The position numbers and the translations under genes are program-made. A stretch of 64,000 nt of DNA from Arachnopeziza araneosa (lineage: Eukaryota > Ascomycota > Leotiomycetes > Helotiales > Arachnopezizaceae), in contig QYAI01000003.1 of the NCBI GenBank assembly GCA_003988855.1, positions 558,001 through 622,000 of the forward strand. Reading direction: 5' to 3'. The first letter of the stretch is position 1; the number at the start of each line of letters is the position of its first letter. Positions 45,568-57,958 of the stretch are shown here, piece after piece. The notes beneath the pieces are model-generated. The model saw only the letters and a list, made by a program, of their open reading frames with translations, was not told the origin of the DNA and did not search any database.

Positions 45568-46983
45568 ATGAAGAAATTTGGCTTTGGCAAGAAGGGAGGA
45601 GATGGGGACGATGAGTCCAATCGAAGTGCCCTCTTTGCACGATCTTCAAAGAACTCACCTGCTCCTGCAGCCTCAAACCCTTATGCCCAGCCAGCATCTG
45701 CTAGCGATCCCTACGCTCAAGACAACAACAAGTATGCCAATATGGGACCTGTTCCATCCTCGAACTCACCATATCAGCAAGCTAGACAGCAGTATGGACT
45801 GCCAAGCGGACCTGGAGCTGCTAGAGGATCTCTTGGCGCGGCCCCAGCAGTGAAACGAGCTCCTTCTCCAAATAGTGCTGGCTTTGCGGCCGATAAATAT
45901 GGTAGTGGTAATGGTTACGGTGCAAATCGCTTTGAAGCTTCGGGCTCCAAGTATGGACCGGGTGGTTATGGGGGTTTGGGCAGAACAAATAGTAACGACA
46001 CAACCACGACCGACGACAACCGAGATGCTCTGTTTGGAGGAGCGAAGGATAGATATGCTCAGCGTGCCCCTCTCCCACCCAGCAACGGAAGACTAGGTGA
46101 GGGCTATAGCGCGGAGTCTGGGACTTCTGGAAATCAAGAAGGTTACGGCGGCTACCGCGAAAATCGACAGCTCACCGCTGAAGAAGAGGAAGAGGAAGAT
46201 GTTGCCGCAACTAAACAGCAGATTCGTTTCATGAAGCAAGAGGTGAGAAGTATTCTTCGACGCTCTACTACCCCTACTTATTTATTATTTTAGGATGTTT
46301 CCTCCACTCAACGCGCTTTAGCGATTGCAGCCCAGGCAGAAGAGACTGGAAGAGCTACATTAGCTAGACTTGGCGCGCAAGGAGAGCGTATTCACAATAC
46401 CGAGAAGAACCTCGACCTTGCTGCGAATCACAATCGTATTGCGGAGGAGAAGGCAAAAGAGCTGAAGACATTGAACAGAAGCATGTTCGCTGTTCATGTT
46501 GCCAACCCATTCACAGCATCTTCACGACGAGCGGCAAGAGATGAAGAGATTCTTGCCAAACATCAACAAGAACGTGAAGAGCGTGACGCTACTCGACGAG
46601 CCGCCTATGGAAGCCAGCAAAGAATGGAGCAATCCTTCCGTGAACTTCAACCTGGCGATGTGGGCTATAGAGCACCTCAGACCAAGGCAAGTCTTGCAGA
46701 GCGATCTAAGTATCAGTTCGAGGCGGATTCCGAAGATGATGAAATGGAAAATCAAATCGACAGCAATTTAGACGCCCTTGGCCATGCTGCAGGCCGATTG
46801 AATGCATTGGCAAGGGCGACAGGAAGAGAGGTGGATGAGCAAAATGTACATCTTGGTAGAATCATTGAGAAGGTAAGCTTCTACCTGGAATTCCTCTGTC
46901 AGTTGTCACTAACGAAATATCAGACCGATCGCGTTGATGATGGAATTGCGCAGAACAGGGCCAGATTGGATCGCATCAAATGA
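45568..46983 (+). CDS. SEC9: t-SNARE Sec9 (SNAP-25 family)
   Basis: The plasma-membrane Qb/Qc SNARE that pairs with Sso1/2 and Snc1/2 for fusion of secretory vesicles. Three exons (45568-46242, 46294-46872, 46924-46983) give 437 residues. The N-terminal half (MKKFGFGKKGG..., then Asn/Pro/Tyr/Gly-rich low complexity) is typical of fungal Sec9. SNARE motif one spans about 222-284 (TQRALAIAAQAEETGRATL). Motif two fills the C-terminus from about 375 (NLDALGHAAGRLNALARATG...DRVDDGIAQNRARLDRIK). No Cys-rich palmitoylation linker or membrane span is present, also usual for fungal Sec9. Introns are 51 nt each. Confidence 0.94.
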
Positions 46984-47391
46984 TTGAGTGCAGGAAGCTA
47001 GACATCTGCTAATTTATTCTATGGATTTTATGCTTAATTTAGCAATGATGTTAAGTGATGAAGAATTTTATGCTCTGTACAACTGCTGTGAGAACCAGTA
47101 GCCCAGGTTTGCATATTCTTACTAAGCCTCCAAACAACACGTAACCTTATAGTAATGGGTAGGCTTAACATAGCGTCTGGAGAATAGATCCCGGTGCGCT
47201 GCCATTTTAGCTTGTTTTAAGGTGTCGCGCCGCAGAGACCGTACAGCTTGCTGAAGGTCAATAGAAATGTTGGTTCATGGAGCGTTCTGCTCACTGCCTG
47301 GTATCAATTATTCTTCTGGACTCCCAATCCCACCCTTGCGCGTTCCAGATGCTCCCAACGAAGTCCTATCCCAAAGCAGTTCTTGAATGCT
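46984..47391. other. Convergent intergenic region SEC9 / EMC6
   Basis: 408 bp between converging genes. Nothing beyond expected 3' UTRs was seen. Confidence 0.4.
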
Positions 47392-47984
47392 TCAAGCCCT
47401 CACTAATCCATAGAAAAGAGTCCAGGTCAACACAAATCCACTAAATCCTTCCAGAAGGCCTCCGGTCCAAAGTTCCAGGCTGCTTCGAAAGTATCTTTCG
47501 GTTCCAACTTTAGCCCCATTCTGAATTTCTTTCGTGATGCCTGGTCGGACACGGAATGCGTATAGAAGGGCCGAAGTCAGGAGTGAGAAAGCAAGGTAGA
47601 ACAGGAACCCAGGATAGGATTCGAGGCCCAAGATTCCGGCACCAACACCAAAGAGCGATGCAGTAAGGTTGTGGAGAGTTGAAAGAACCTATTCCGCTCC
47701 AGATTAGCAGTCATCTTACTATGACGGTGATCAAGTATGAGTAAGAGAGGATTGGAGCGAGTCAGCAAGGCGGAGAGAGAATCGAGGACGGGACCAAGAG
47801 CGGCAATGTCGCAAGGACTTGATTTGCATTCCGAGCTTGAATCGGCAAACGTGAGAATGCAGAATCAACAGATGACGGGGTGGAAGGAGTATACGATGAG
47901 GGATCAGATGGGACGAACCTTCGTGTTATGCAGCACCGACTCCTGCACTACCGGGCTTATCTGCAGCTCACGTTCGGAGAGCAT
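47392..47984 (-). CDS. EMC6: ER membrane protein complex subunit 6
   Basis: EMC6 is a core membrane subunit of the EMC, which inserts tail-anchored and multi-pass proteins into the ER membrane. Two exons (47984-47919, 47688-47392) give 120 residues, normal for the family. Exon one encodes MLSERELQISPVVQESVLHNTK, matching the EMC6 cytosolic N-terminus. Exon two has three hydrophobic spans (LHNLTASLFGVGAGILGL; FLFYLAFSLLTSALLYAF; LWTGGLLEGFSGFVLTWTLFYGL). The 230-nt intron is the longest ordinary intron in the window and contains nothing recognisable. Confidence 0.93.
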
Positions 47985-48750
47985 GATGATGACTTGGGCG
48001 CCGTGGTTGGACGAGAAGAGACAGTGAAGGTGGAAAGGGAGGGTTGTTCGTAAAGACGTCGTTGGTTTGAGACTGACGTTGCTCGCTACTAGACGAGACG
48101 AGACGAGACGAGACAAGACAAGACGACCGCGTAAACGTCGCCTTTACCTGAGCCAATCACTAACCTGTCCCTAGCAAGTGTCGGTACTAAACATACCCTG
48201 GAAAGGGCTGTGTAGCGCTCCTCTAATCACTCACGGACTTAAAAACTGCATGCAGACCTGTGCCAAACATAAGGCTGGAAATGTGATGTAAGCATTTTCG
48301 ATCCCAGACTCTTTTCTTCCCCTGGCACTCATTTGCGAATTTGGGCTCCTTGACTTGCATGATCGAGTTCTTACAAGTTGCCTTGCATAGAACCCCACTG
48401 GCCAATCGTTTCTTCACATCGCTCTCCACCAAACTGGCTGTTGCAAGCCAAGTTAGCGGAACTCCAAGACCATGGTGTGTCACAATAGGCTACGTGCTTT
48501 TCTCTTGTGAATAATGGTCACGCGACATTCACATCTCGTCAAGAGAACCATTCTTCGGCCAACTGAAGCCTGGTTTCGTGGACAGGGAAGCGTGGGCAGA
48601 ATTAATTATGTTTTGCTGGATTCAAGAGCAATAGTGCTGAATATCTAGTGTACAGTCACGTAAACCTCAAAAACTTCCTAGTTGTGGCTGAGAAGATTAT
48701 AAGCCTTTCACACACACCATCCCAATTCTACCTAGTCCCATAGAAATTGT
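47985..48750. other. Intergenic with AGACG repeat
   Basis: The promoter side of EMC6. It has a pentanucleotide repeat at 48091-48125. No coding frame was accepted. Confidence 0.4.
48091..48125. repeat. AGACG/AGACA pentanucleotide repeat, 7 units
   Basis: Seven consecutive 5-bp units (AGACG x4, AGACA x2, AGACG) about 107 bp upstream of the EMC6 start codon, probably within its promoter. Confidence 0.85.
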
Positions 48751-49726
48751 TCAAGAAACAAATCTCCCATAGTCATCCAGATACTGTTGAAAGTAGGTCG
48801 ACAGCCTGTAGCCAGAAATCGTTTGTGTGCGGCGTAGATACAAGATTGCTTGGGTGAAGTGGCGCTCGTCCCCCGGAGAAGCTGTGACATTACCGAGTGA
48901 CATTTGTGCCTCAGCCGCCTACCTTCGTTAGTCGTCTTTTCTGTATCGAAGGGATTAGGTGACGTACCGAAGCGAGGAGAGGCCCAGTCTCTACCTCAAG
49001 AGCGTCTGCGGCTCTTACTGCTCTTGTGTAGAAATCTACAGCCGGTTGTAAATAGCCCCTTGCTTCAACATAGAGTGCTCCCTGTTTGCGTATATCTGAA
49101 GATGGAGAAGCTTTACTGGTCAGCTACACCCTCCTGACCCATTGGCTAGGGGAACCACCAACTTACGAGCGTGGCCACTCCCTGAGCTAGAAGAATCGTT
49201 CCCTTCCTCCCGCTGGATCCTAGCCAAAGTAGCCTGTGATCTTTGTAGCCAGTTATAACCCAGACCTTGGCGAGTTAGCTGCCTATACAGCTAAATATAA
49301 TATTCACAACGTCGTTGACACTTTGATATAGATGGCTTGATTAAAGAAACCATGGGGAAACAGACCTGTCAGAATATCTATATTCTCAGGATAGTTCCTT
49401 AGAATCCGGAGCCAAGCAGCTTGACACCATTCTGATATATCTTCTATGCATCCAGAGTCCGGATCATGGAATGCAAACCCTTGAAGCCCATGGAGAATCC
49501 ATATCTGTTCAGCAAGACGTGAGGGGTCACGAAAGAAGCGTATCGAGTCAAGAGCTGACATGGCCGAACGAGCTGAGGGCACATAGGTTTGCCATTCGCG
49601 AGGACACGAAGCCAAGACTCCATTTAGCTGGGTCACAACGCTTTTGATTTGTTCTACCACCTCTTCGTTATCCACCTCCTTCGGCTGATGGTGTCGATGC
49701 CGAGATGAACCCGAATGACGCGACAT
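48751..49726 (-). CDS. Conserved-type fungal protein of unknown function, helical
   Basis: Four exons (49726-49366, 49265-49167, 49095-48968, 48918-48751) join in phase to 251 residues. The introns are 100, 71 and 49 nt and two have good CTAAC branch sites, so the gene structure is well supported. The protein starts MSRHSGSSRHRHHQPKEV. It has an all-helical look with TPR-like pieces: SEWCQAAWLRILRNYPENIDILTG, WLQRSQATLARIQREEG, LYVEARGYLQPAVDFYTRAVRAADAL and a C-terminal ILYLRRTQTISGYRLSTYFQQYL. I recall similar proteins in other filamentous ascomycetes but know no function for them. Two upstream in-frame ATGs (49735, 49747) are alternative starts. Confidence 0.8.
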
Positions 49727-51480
49727 GTTCGGCATGCAGGTCTTCATATATATATCGCAGTGTATGCAGTGATAGAGAGGTTAGACAGATATCCAAATAC
49801 AACAGCGGCAGTACGGAGTCTATGGTGGTTGTTTGAGGCACAACACAAAGAAGTCAAGTAAAGCTAGTTGTGATGAAATTGATGCCAAGTAAGAAAGCAA
49901 AAGAGGTCAAAGTGCCAAACCAAGTTTTGATATCCATCCAAACAGATGCAACTGGAAGAGAACAGAAAGGGAGGCGAGGAGATATAAGTAGATTCAGATG
50001 AACGCCTAGACACGAGTGGCTATAGCTCGGAGGAATAGCTAGGAGCAACTTGCAGCCTTTGGGGTCCAGCGGACTCCACAAGCATCGTGGAGTGAGTTGA
50101 GCCCCGAGATGAAAACTTGATCTAGTATAGATGGAAGGAGAGTAGTACTGCTGCAACATGGCGGCATCAGGTCTTAGGTTGAATAGCTGTTCGAGGGATG
50201 CTCGACTTGGTGAGCAGCAAAAACGAACGTCTGAAATTTGTCATTGCTTATGACGCACCTTGCCCATGATCGTATATGAAGGGCGACTCCTGGGTGTGCA
50301 AGTGGGAAAGGCATCCTCTTGCGGGTTGTGGATGGTTGTGGCTCCAAGAACTAATGGGGAATTAGCGGGCTGACAAAACTGACAAATATCCATGTTGGTG
50401 CACCCGCCGCTAGGGTGGCGCTGTCCAGGTAAGTCTATTCAGCCTTGCAGCAGAAACAGCCAGATACCAAGCTTTGGTGATGCCGTAAGCCGCTGGCTGC
50501 CCTTTCTTTTTCACGATCCAGGCGTGGTCGAGGCTGATGTCGCTGTTGTCAGGCTCAGAATAAGGTTACTACTGATAGCAGCAGCCAGGCCGGCTGTTGG
50601 GTGCGCTGACTGCCGCGATGCAATGTGATGCGATGCAATGCAAACCAGTGCAGGGTGGGCGTCGAAGGCGAACAAAAGAGCTGGCTGTCACGCTGAGGGA
50701 TGGAGTTGAAGCTTCCACAACTGCGGACCAGCTCTAGTCACGGCACACGTCCGCTGGACAGAGCGGTGGTAATCAGGAAGAAGGATCTGATGAACAAGTG
50801 ATCCACTGCCTGTACTGCCGCGTCAAAACATGTTCCAGAGTTGTTTTCAGCGTAGCATCCATCGTTCCACGATTGGTACCGATCGGATTAGTACCGAGCG
50901 ATGGGATAGACTGCCTCAGCGAGCATCCCGAAGGTTGTGGTGTGGCGTCAGAGCGCATCTTTTCATATTCCTAAAGAAGCCTGGCTCGGTTTGTCGTTGG
51001 TCTCTGGTCCTTCGTGTACCTTATGGATCTGTGAAAATAGTTTCTTATCCAGAGGGAAAATCCCTAAGCAGACTGTACATCCTGGAGTAGGAACACGATG
51101 GACGGGCACCGGCGGTGTCGTAAGGACGATGAGGACGAAGGATGATGGTGTTACTAGAATATCCATGACCGATGATTTGGATGCAGGGGGATCGAGCTCG
51201 CGCATTGCGTTCGGGTGAACCCCTCTGCTGGAACCTCCAGCCTGCCTCTCTCTGTTGCTCTCTCTCTCTGTGTGTGTCACGTGATTGCGCTCGGCCCGAT
51301 CGCCTCATCTGATCTGATCCTACTACTGTATCCTCAAGATCCTTCCTCAGCCACCCCCGGTAACAATCAACAAAGCCTTCGCAACTCACCATATCTCACA
51401 GAGCGTTGTTCTTTGACCTCCTCAGGACGCCCGCTCCTCACTCGCGGCATGGATCAGGACCTACCCCTATCACCGCGCTG
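49727..51480. other. Intergenic 1.75 kb, divergent promoters
   Basis: Between two divergent genes. It contains an 11-bp direct repeat GCGATGCAATG (50615-50625 and 50630-50640), a CT/GT-rich tract (51245-51278) and a TCACGTG E-box at 51277-51283, 198 bp before the next start codon. No coding frame was accepted. Confidence 0.45.
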
Positions 51481-53532
51481 ATGGAGGCTGTTGTCTTGGA
51501 GCATTCACCTCTTGCTGACTATCTCGAAGGTCTGTGGGGAGCGGAATCCCACCTCTTCTTCCACTTGTCTAATTCTATTATAGGTCGAGGAAATGAGGAT
51601 TCCGACAGCATCCCCGACCGTGTCGTATCGACTCCTTCTGCCCCATCCTTTGCGCCGAGCGGTTGGCCAACCAGTCGAGGCAAGTTCAAACAAAACCTCC
51701 CGCCCACGTTGCGACTAGCAATCCCCGAAAGCAGTGCAGTGGGTGCTATACAAAGAACCTGTTCGGTGAGCTTGACGAGCCCTTTCCCAGAATATCTCGA
51801 CTAATACGGATACCTCAAGAAAGCAATCAACCAAAGAATTGGGCGTACTGAGAATGCAAGGTTTCTGGAGCGATTTCGATATATCATAGTTGCTTCACAG
51901 CTTCTTAGCACACATGCATACCTCGGCCCTGGAGCCTATGGACAATCGAGAGAGTCCCTAACTCCCTCGCCAAACGCACTACCACCCAACGCTTTCACGG
52001 TTCGAGGGGTTGCTACCACAGCTTGTTCCGCTTTCGCCTTAGCATGGCTCATAAACTGGGTGCGAGGGGGTTCCGCTGGAGGAAGTTCAGTGCCAGGGAA
52101 ATGTCGCATGATCATCTTCTTTGCCTTGGTTTCTATCTCGTCAGTTGTAGGATTCGCCTTCTCGCGCCGACAGCGGCTTCAATTTCTTCGACAGCAAACA
52201 CTCGTGGAAATCTCAACTTTTGTTGGTACAGCCCATGAATTTGACGCTTCAATAGCGGCGGTTTTGGCGCTGGTTCAAGAAGTTGAGCTTGTATCTCGGG
52301 GATATAGCATGTAAGCCTACCTGTCCCAGGTCCCATAGTTGTTGTTGACATGGTAAAAGAAGTAACCCGCTCCCCCCAATCAGTCGATTAGAGGACAAAA
52401 CCCAAACACGTAGATGTGTAAGATTGAGAAAGCAGCTATGCCTTTGCTTCACGGAAGTTATTCCGCGATATACTCAGGCTTGCTGTGCCTTGAAATCTTT
52501 AGCTGACGAAATGAATCTTGAGAGGTTCTATGATATTTATGACATTGATGAAATTGACCTTTCAGAATCTATGCTGGGTTACTCAGATCAAGAGTTTGAG
52601 GACTCTGAGTCGCTCCGCGCTTTAAAGCTCTCGGCCGCTCGTTACCATACGAGTAGGAAAATCTTTCTATGCTGTCTGATGGCATTAGAGGCAAACGGGG
52701 GCAGAACTGATTTCCTTCCGTGGAATTCAGCTGTGGATGAAATACGAGGAACGCATACCGTCGCTGATCAAGCATCAAGTTGCCTACGCCGAATCCTTGC
52801 AGAGGAAGAGAGTATGTATCATGGTTTCACAGGAGCACAAACTTTCCTTCTGATTCTCTGTCTAATACATGAATAGATTTCCCTGTCCCTGCTACTCCAA
52901 AGTTACCTCTGACTCCAGGTCGCGAAAGATGGCGAGCTCAAATGCGTAAGCTTAACTCTTTATCGTCGGGTATCCGTGGACTACAAGCAAAGCTTCATGT
53001 GCTCCGCGAGGAATCGGACGGGCATCTCAATGAGTCAGAAGAAGTAGTAGAGCTTGGGACCACTTTAATGATCCAGTACGAGTCAATTGGAGTTGACCTT
53101 AAAGCGCTGATGCAGGAATGGGAAGACGGCAAAGCTGCACTGGCATCTAATATAGACCGCAATGAACGCCGCATATCTTCTATGAGCGGTTTTCTTTCGC
53201 CTACCTCGTCAATCAGTGGGCTCACTGCGGTCGAAGAAGGTGGTGCATTAGAAGCATTGAATGCCCTGAATGGCGATCGACGGTCTCGGTCTAGCATGGA
53301 GTTCAGTTCCTCTGACGTGGAGGAGGTTTTTGAAGCCGTTTCCATGCCGCGACAAAGGAGCTCATTAACCCGAGAAGAGCGAATTGCGAAGATGAAGGAG
53401 GACAGGATCAAAAGAGATTCTTTGAAATCCAGCAAAGAAGCGAACACGAAGATGCTTCGAGAACTGGAATCCGTGATAAACATGCGCCCGCGAGGGAAAA
53501 TAACCTCTGGTGGCCGAGTTACGTCAATATAA
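51481..53532 (+). CDS. Vezatin-family membrane protein, Inp2-like
   Basis: Resembles the fungal Vezatin/myosin-binding domain proteins, whose yeast member Inp2 links peroxisomes to myosin V for inheritance. Five exons (51481-51529, 51584-51765, 51820-52310, 52384-52811, 52877-53532) give 601 residues. Early hydrophobic segments lie around residues 130-175 (VATTACSAFALAWLINW; RMIIFFALVSISSVVGFAF), giving an N-terminal membrane anchor. A helical region follows (RQQTLVEISTFVGTAHEFDASIAAVLALVQEVELVSRG...YHTSRKIFLCCLMALEA), then a charged tail. The first intron is 54 nt and in-frame, so its removal is likely but not forced. The family call rests on overall layout rather than a hallmark motif. Confidence 0.82.
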
Positions 53533-54111
53533 GACTTAATGAAACCTGGTCCAGTGAGACCTTTCTTTCATAATAAAGGGGGGTGTTACTAACTGTCAAG
53601 GTGAAGGCTAGCCAGAGACGTCTCGGGGCACTTCTTAGCCAGAGCGTTCTTCTTCGCAATCACGATATGCAGGAGGTTACCTACCTTCGGAGTAGCATAG
53701 TAAGCGGAAGCATAGCCAGGAGTTTGCATCACAAAACGGTTCCATTTCACATCAATCTAGGAAGAGAGCGAAAATTCAAAGTAAACCACGTCAGTGGCCG
53801 TAGGGTCTCGAATGGCTACTCATTATCTGACCAATCTTAGATAGTTCAAATTATTCTTAGATCATTCAATCTAAGCCTTGCTCTGAATGAGGTTAAATTT
53901 CTAATGCTTACGCGAATAAGCGAGATCACGTGTGCGTGCTGCGACGTCCAATTTTGATGTTGTAGAGGGCAGGGCTACGTCAACTTAAATTTCCATTGCA
54001 AGGTACTCCAAACTCACTTACTCGATAATAATCGAGATGTAAAGGGCCAAAGATCTGCTCAAAAGGTCTTTAGCTACCCGCAACCTGCCATGGCTGTTAT
54101 CTGAAACTCAA
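53533..54111. promoter_or_regulatory. Promoter region of APC2 with E-box
   Basis: 579 bp between tandem genes. A TCACGTG E-box at 53926-53932 lies 180 bp before the APC2 start. No coding frame was accepted. Confidence 0.45.
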
Positions 54112-56908
54112 ATGTCTACTCAAACCCTTAAGACACGAAAGCGACGCGTTTTCGACTCTGTCTTTGGAACCGCAACCATTTCACAGCCGACTCCAGTCGC
54201 AACTCCTGCCCCTCCATTCACAGGTCCAGGAGAGGCATTCGGTGGCCCGGCGCTTCCAACTCATGAATCTGTTTTAGCATCGTTAAACTCTGCGCAGGGC
54301 TGGTCTGCCTCCAAAAATGCTATCATTGATGTATCCGACCATGTTCAGGATCAAGTTCGGTGGGATCGCTCATGGCATCTCGTCACCCGGACTCTCCAAC
54401 TTCCTAACTTTCCAGAGCATCGAGGCGTACTAGAACCATTGAAACCCGAGAGGGATTCAGTTGGGCCGGACTTTTATCAAGCTCTCGAGAATGTGCTTTA
54501 TCCTCAAGTTTGTGTTCCATTTGCTCGTCAAACAGAGGACATAATTGTTTGGCATACATATCAGGTCCGGAATCATTTTCTTCAGCAAGTTCTACCAATT
54601 ATTTTGCACTTGAAAGACCACCACGATGCAGATGCAATTTTACTTCGAGGGATTAAAGTCTTGGAGACTGCGCATCGGCAATATCTTCATGGTCTTTCGT
54701 TTATCAAGGAACAGATGGATCTCTCCATTCCTGACACGTCAGAACCGGTAATTGCTAAGTTTCGCCGTGACCTCCACGCAATTGTTGGTAATTCTGTCAT
54801 GGATGCACTCTCTGGTGCTCTGGCGACCGTTATGAAGCGATTTGTGTCTACAGTTCTGGGTCTTGCCGGAAGTCCCTCGGTCGTCGCTGAAGGTTCGGGA
54901 TCCGAAAAGGCTCGCCGGGAACTCTTAGGACTGGTCGAAACCTTGAAGAATATTGGCTTAGCTGGTGAAGGATTTCAGGTCATCTTTGCTGAAGTCATGC
55001 ATGCTACGATGTCAGAATTTGTGTACCGTGATTGCCGAGGTGTCTGGTCTGCCCAAGTGCCTGCCAACGCATCTTCCCTAGAGGCGGAAATATCAGCAAA
55101 GAACAGATCCAAATTACCAAGGGCAGTCCATTATGCTTCTCCTTCCCTATGCGTCACAGATATCTGGGAATGGGTCGAGGATCGATACGCTAAACTCGCT
55201 GTCCAGGTTTTGAGCATGCTCGCTACGAAAGTTAGTATTTCATGGGCTGATAAAGAAAAGTTTAAGGAGGTAAGTATCGGCCGCCTCGCAGATCTGCGAA
55301 CCAAGGAATTATTCGAAGTGATTCAAAATTGGCCGAACAATAGCGCCGCTTTAGATGACCTTCGAACAGCTATTACAACACCCCAAAGACGTCTGGTGTT
55401 GACTGAAGTATTTTCTCAAACTATAAATCACAGGCTACTACATCCTGGTGCATCAACACTCCGGATCTTACAGACTTACATTTCTATGATCTGGTCTTTT
55501 CATTCTCTCGACCACTCTAAAGTCCTTCTAGATCGGGTTGCCTACCCACTGCAACTGTACTTGCGTTCGCGCGAGGATACAGTACGCATAATCATCACTG
55601 GACTTCTCGCAGATACTGGAGAGTCTAGTGGAAATGTGAATGGGCCGGAAAAACTTGTGGAATTGGCAAAGCTTCTTGACAGTGGTGGCGACTTGCTAGG
55701 ACACAGGACAGTCGACGAAGAGTTAGACTGGAACGATATGGACTGGGTGCCTGACCCTGTGGATGCTGGACCTGGTTACAAGAGGTCTAAGCATGCAGAT
55801 ATTATTGGAACACTGATCGGATTTCTTGGGTCACAAGAAATATTTATCAAGGAATTTCAAACCATTATTGGCGAGAATTTTTTGAAGTACGATGGATCGT
55901 TTGAGAAAGAGGTACGACCAAAACTGTCACTCATCCTAATCATTCCTCATGCTAAAGCCCTCACAGGTTAAGGTTCTCGAGCTCTTGAAGGCTCGATTCG
56001 GCGAAGCTCCGCTGCAGGCTTGTGAAGTCATGCTTAAGGATATCCAAGATTCTGGGAGAGTTAATAGCATTATTCGGAAAACGCAAAGGTTAGACTCTCA
56101 TGACCAAGAGGTCGCTGGAGCCAAAGCAGACTCAAACAAGAGGAATCGGAACTCGACATCTGAAGAAATTCTCAAAACCACGCTCAATGCAAAGATCTTA
56201 TCCCGCCTGTTCTGGCCTCAGCTTCAAGAGGACAACTATCGCGTTCCAGACCAGATCATTAATCTTCAGAGGCAGTACGAAACGGGATTTGAAATCCTAA
56301 AGGCTTCGAGAAAACTCAGTTGGCTTCAAGCCCTTGGTCAAGCAACCGTTGAGCTGGAATTACAAGATCGCACTATTGTAGAAGAGGTTCATAGTTGGCA
56401 AGCCACAGTCATCTGGGCCTTCCAAAGTGACAGTCGTGATCAGAGTCTACAGAGAAGTGTTGATGAACTGGTTGAAGACCTTGGCATGGATGAGACGCTG
56501 GTCCGCAGTGGTCTCAGATTTTGGGTCCACAAACTTGTGCTACAGGAAGTTTCTCCTAACATATTTGGAGTCCTAGAGACCCTAAACCGAGAAGATCGCG
56601 CACGTTCCAATGCTCAGTCGGCCGCTTCCCTTGTACCTGGAGGAAATGATGAGGGTACAGACAATCTCGCCCTGCCGGTCGGTGATGGAATGGGAAAAGA
56701 GAAGATGGCCATCTACTGGCAGTTTATTCATGGGATGTTAACCAACTCATCAAGTCAGATGCCCCTCCAACAGATCGCCATGATGCTGAAGATGTTGATT
56801 GTTGATGGGTTTCCGTACAGCAATGAAGAACTCCAGGAGTTCTTGGCACAGAAAGTTGCTGCCGGGGAACTGGAGATGGTAAGTGGTAAATACAAACTCA
56901 AAAAGTAA
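54112..56908 (+). CDS. APC2: Anaphase-promoting complex subunit 2 (cullin)
   Basis: APC2 is the cullin scaffold of the APC/C ubiquitin ligase that triggers anaphase and mitotic exit. It binds the RING subunit Apc11. Two exons (54112-55911, 55967-56908) flank a 55-nt intron and give 913 residues. The N-terminal part begins MSTQTLKTRKRRVFDSVFG. The cullin homology region includes LGSQEIFIKEFQTIIGENFLKYDG and, across the exon join, EVKVLELLKARFGEAPLQACEVMLKDI. LNAKILSRLFWPQL is typical of APC2. The C-terminal winged helix ends EELQEFLAQKVAAGELE...YKLKK. No NEDD8-type lysine motif is evident, as expected for APC2. Confidence 0.95.
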
Positions 56909-57958
56909 CGGGTGTGCCATCTCAGAGGTGGGTTTAAAAATTGAGAAGGAAGAATCCCAAGACGGGATTTGTCGTCGTTGTGCTACGGGAGGTGAAGGTG
57001 CATAAGAAGATGCACTAGATGCGGGTACGGCTGGGGGAGAGGGAACGGACAAGGAAGGCAAAGAAAGACCTGCAAAGAAGTATGGCTTGTAGCATGAGAG
57101 TAATAAAGCATAAGAATATAACAAGCATGCCCGCCTAGCGACTGGATGGTTCTGTGTCCACGAAGAAGAGAGGAGAGTCAGCAGGTTGACTTGGGCTGTC
57201 CAGGGAGGCGGTCCTAGCGAGCACATCCACCTGTAGGTCGGTTGGTTTGCCTTCTGTCGTCCCTCTTCTGTCGTCGTGGGGAGAGATTATCGCGCCGCCT
57301 ACAGAGCAGATGGATGGGTGGGTGGATGCGCCGAGAGCAGAAGCAGACCAAGATGGGATGCTTCTTCTTCTTCCTCTTCCCCCTACTTATTCCTTCTTGA
57401 GTTTCAGAGCGACCGGGCGGGCAGTGGGTGCGAGTGAGTGAGTGAGTGAGTGAGTGAGTGAGTGGGAGAAAGCAGCGAAGCGTAGCCACCAGGAACGCCG
57501 CCGCTTCTGTCCACCGACACCAGCACCACGACGGTACAAAGCGCCCCAGGCCTGCTCTGCCCAGACAGTCAGTCCTTCCCCCTCCCCTCGCCGTTTTGGT
57601 CGTTCCATCTCTGCCCTCTGCCTGCTGGAAGTCTTGCTCATCTCACCACCACAATCTCACCAGCAACTTCGGATTCCCATCTCCCTACTTCTCACTCTCG
57701 CTGCTCCCGCGCCCCTCGACCCCATCTACCCTCGCCGACGGACTATGACGTTTCGCCTTATCCGATGACCCACCAACAATCTCGAGACGCTCACTTCCGT
57801 GCCTCTGCCCTCCTCCACCGTCCTGCACCGCCGTGCTCCTTCGTTGAAGGCAAGATTCCAGCAGTCGTTGGTCCAAGGTGAGCACGACGACCTCTCCCTC
57901 GGAGCGTCGAGGCTTCCCCCCCCCCGCCGCACTCCCTCTTCATTCCATTCCACTCAAC
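56909..57958. promoter_or_regulatory. APC2 3' flank and long CT-rich leader of RING gene
   Basis: 1050 bp between tandem genes. The right half (57480-57950) is C/T-rich on the plus strand and ends in a C11 run, typical of a fungal promoter/leader. The single-frame ORFs there reflect composition. It contains a GAGT repeat. Confidence 0.5.
57432..57464. repeat. GAGT tetranucleotide repeat, ~8 units
   Basis: A run of about eight GAGT units about 500 bp upstream of the RING-finger gene start. It gives Ser/Thr/His-repeat ORFs on the other strand that are not genes. Confidence 0.9.

Noticed and set aside
48223..48483. 86-codon minus-strand frame between EMC6 and the four-exon gene
   Set aside because: No family likeness or splice partners; lies in promoter DNA.
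52995..53483. 162-codon minus-strand frame inside the Inp2-like gene
   Set aside because: Antisense shadow of the charged C-terminal exon; no independent signals.
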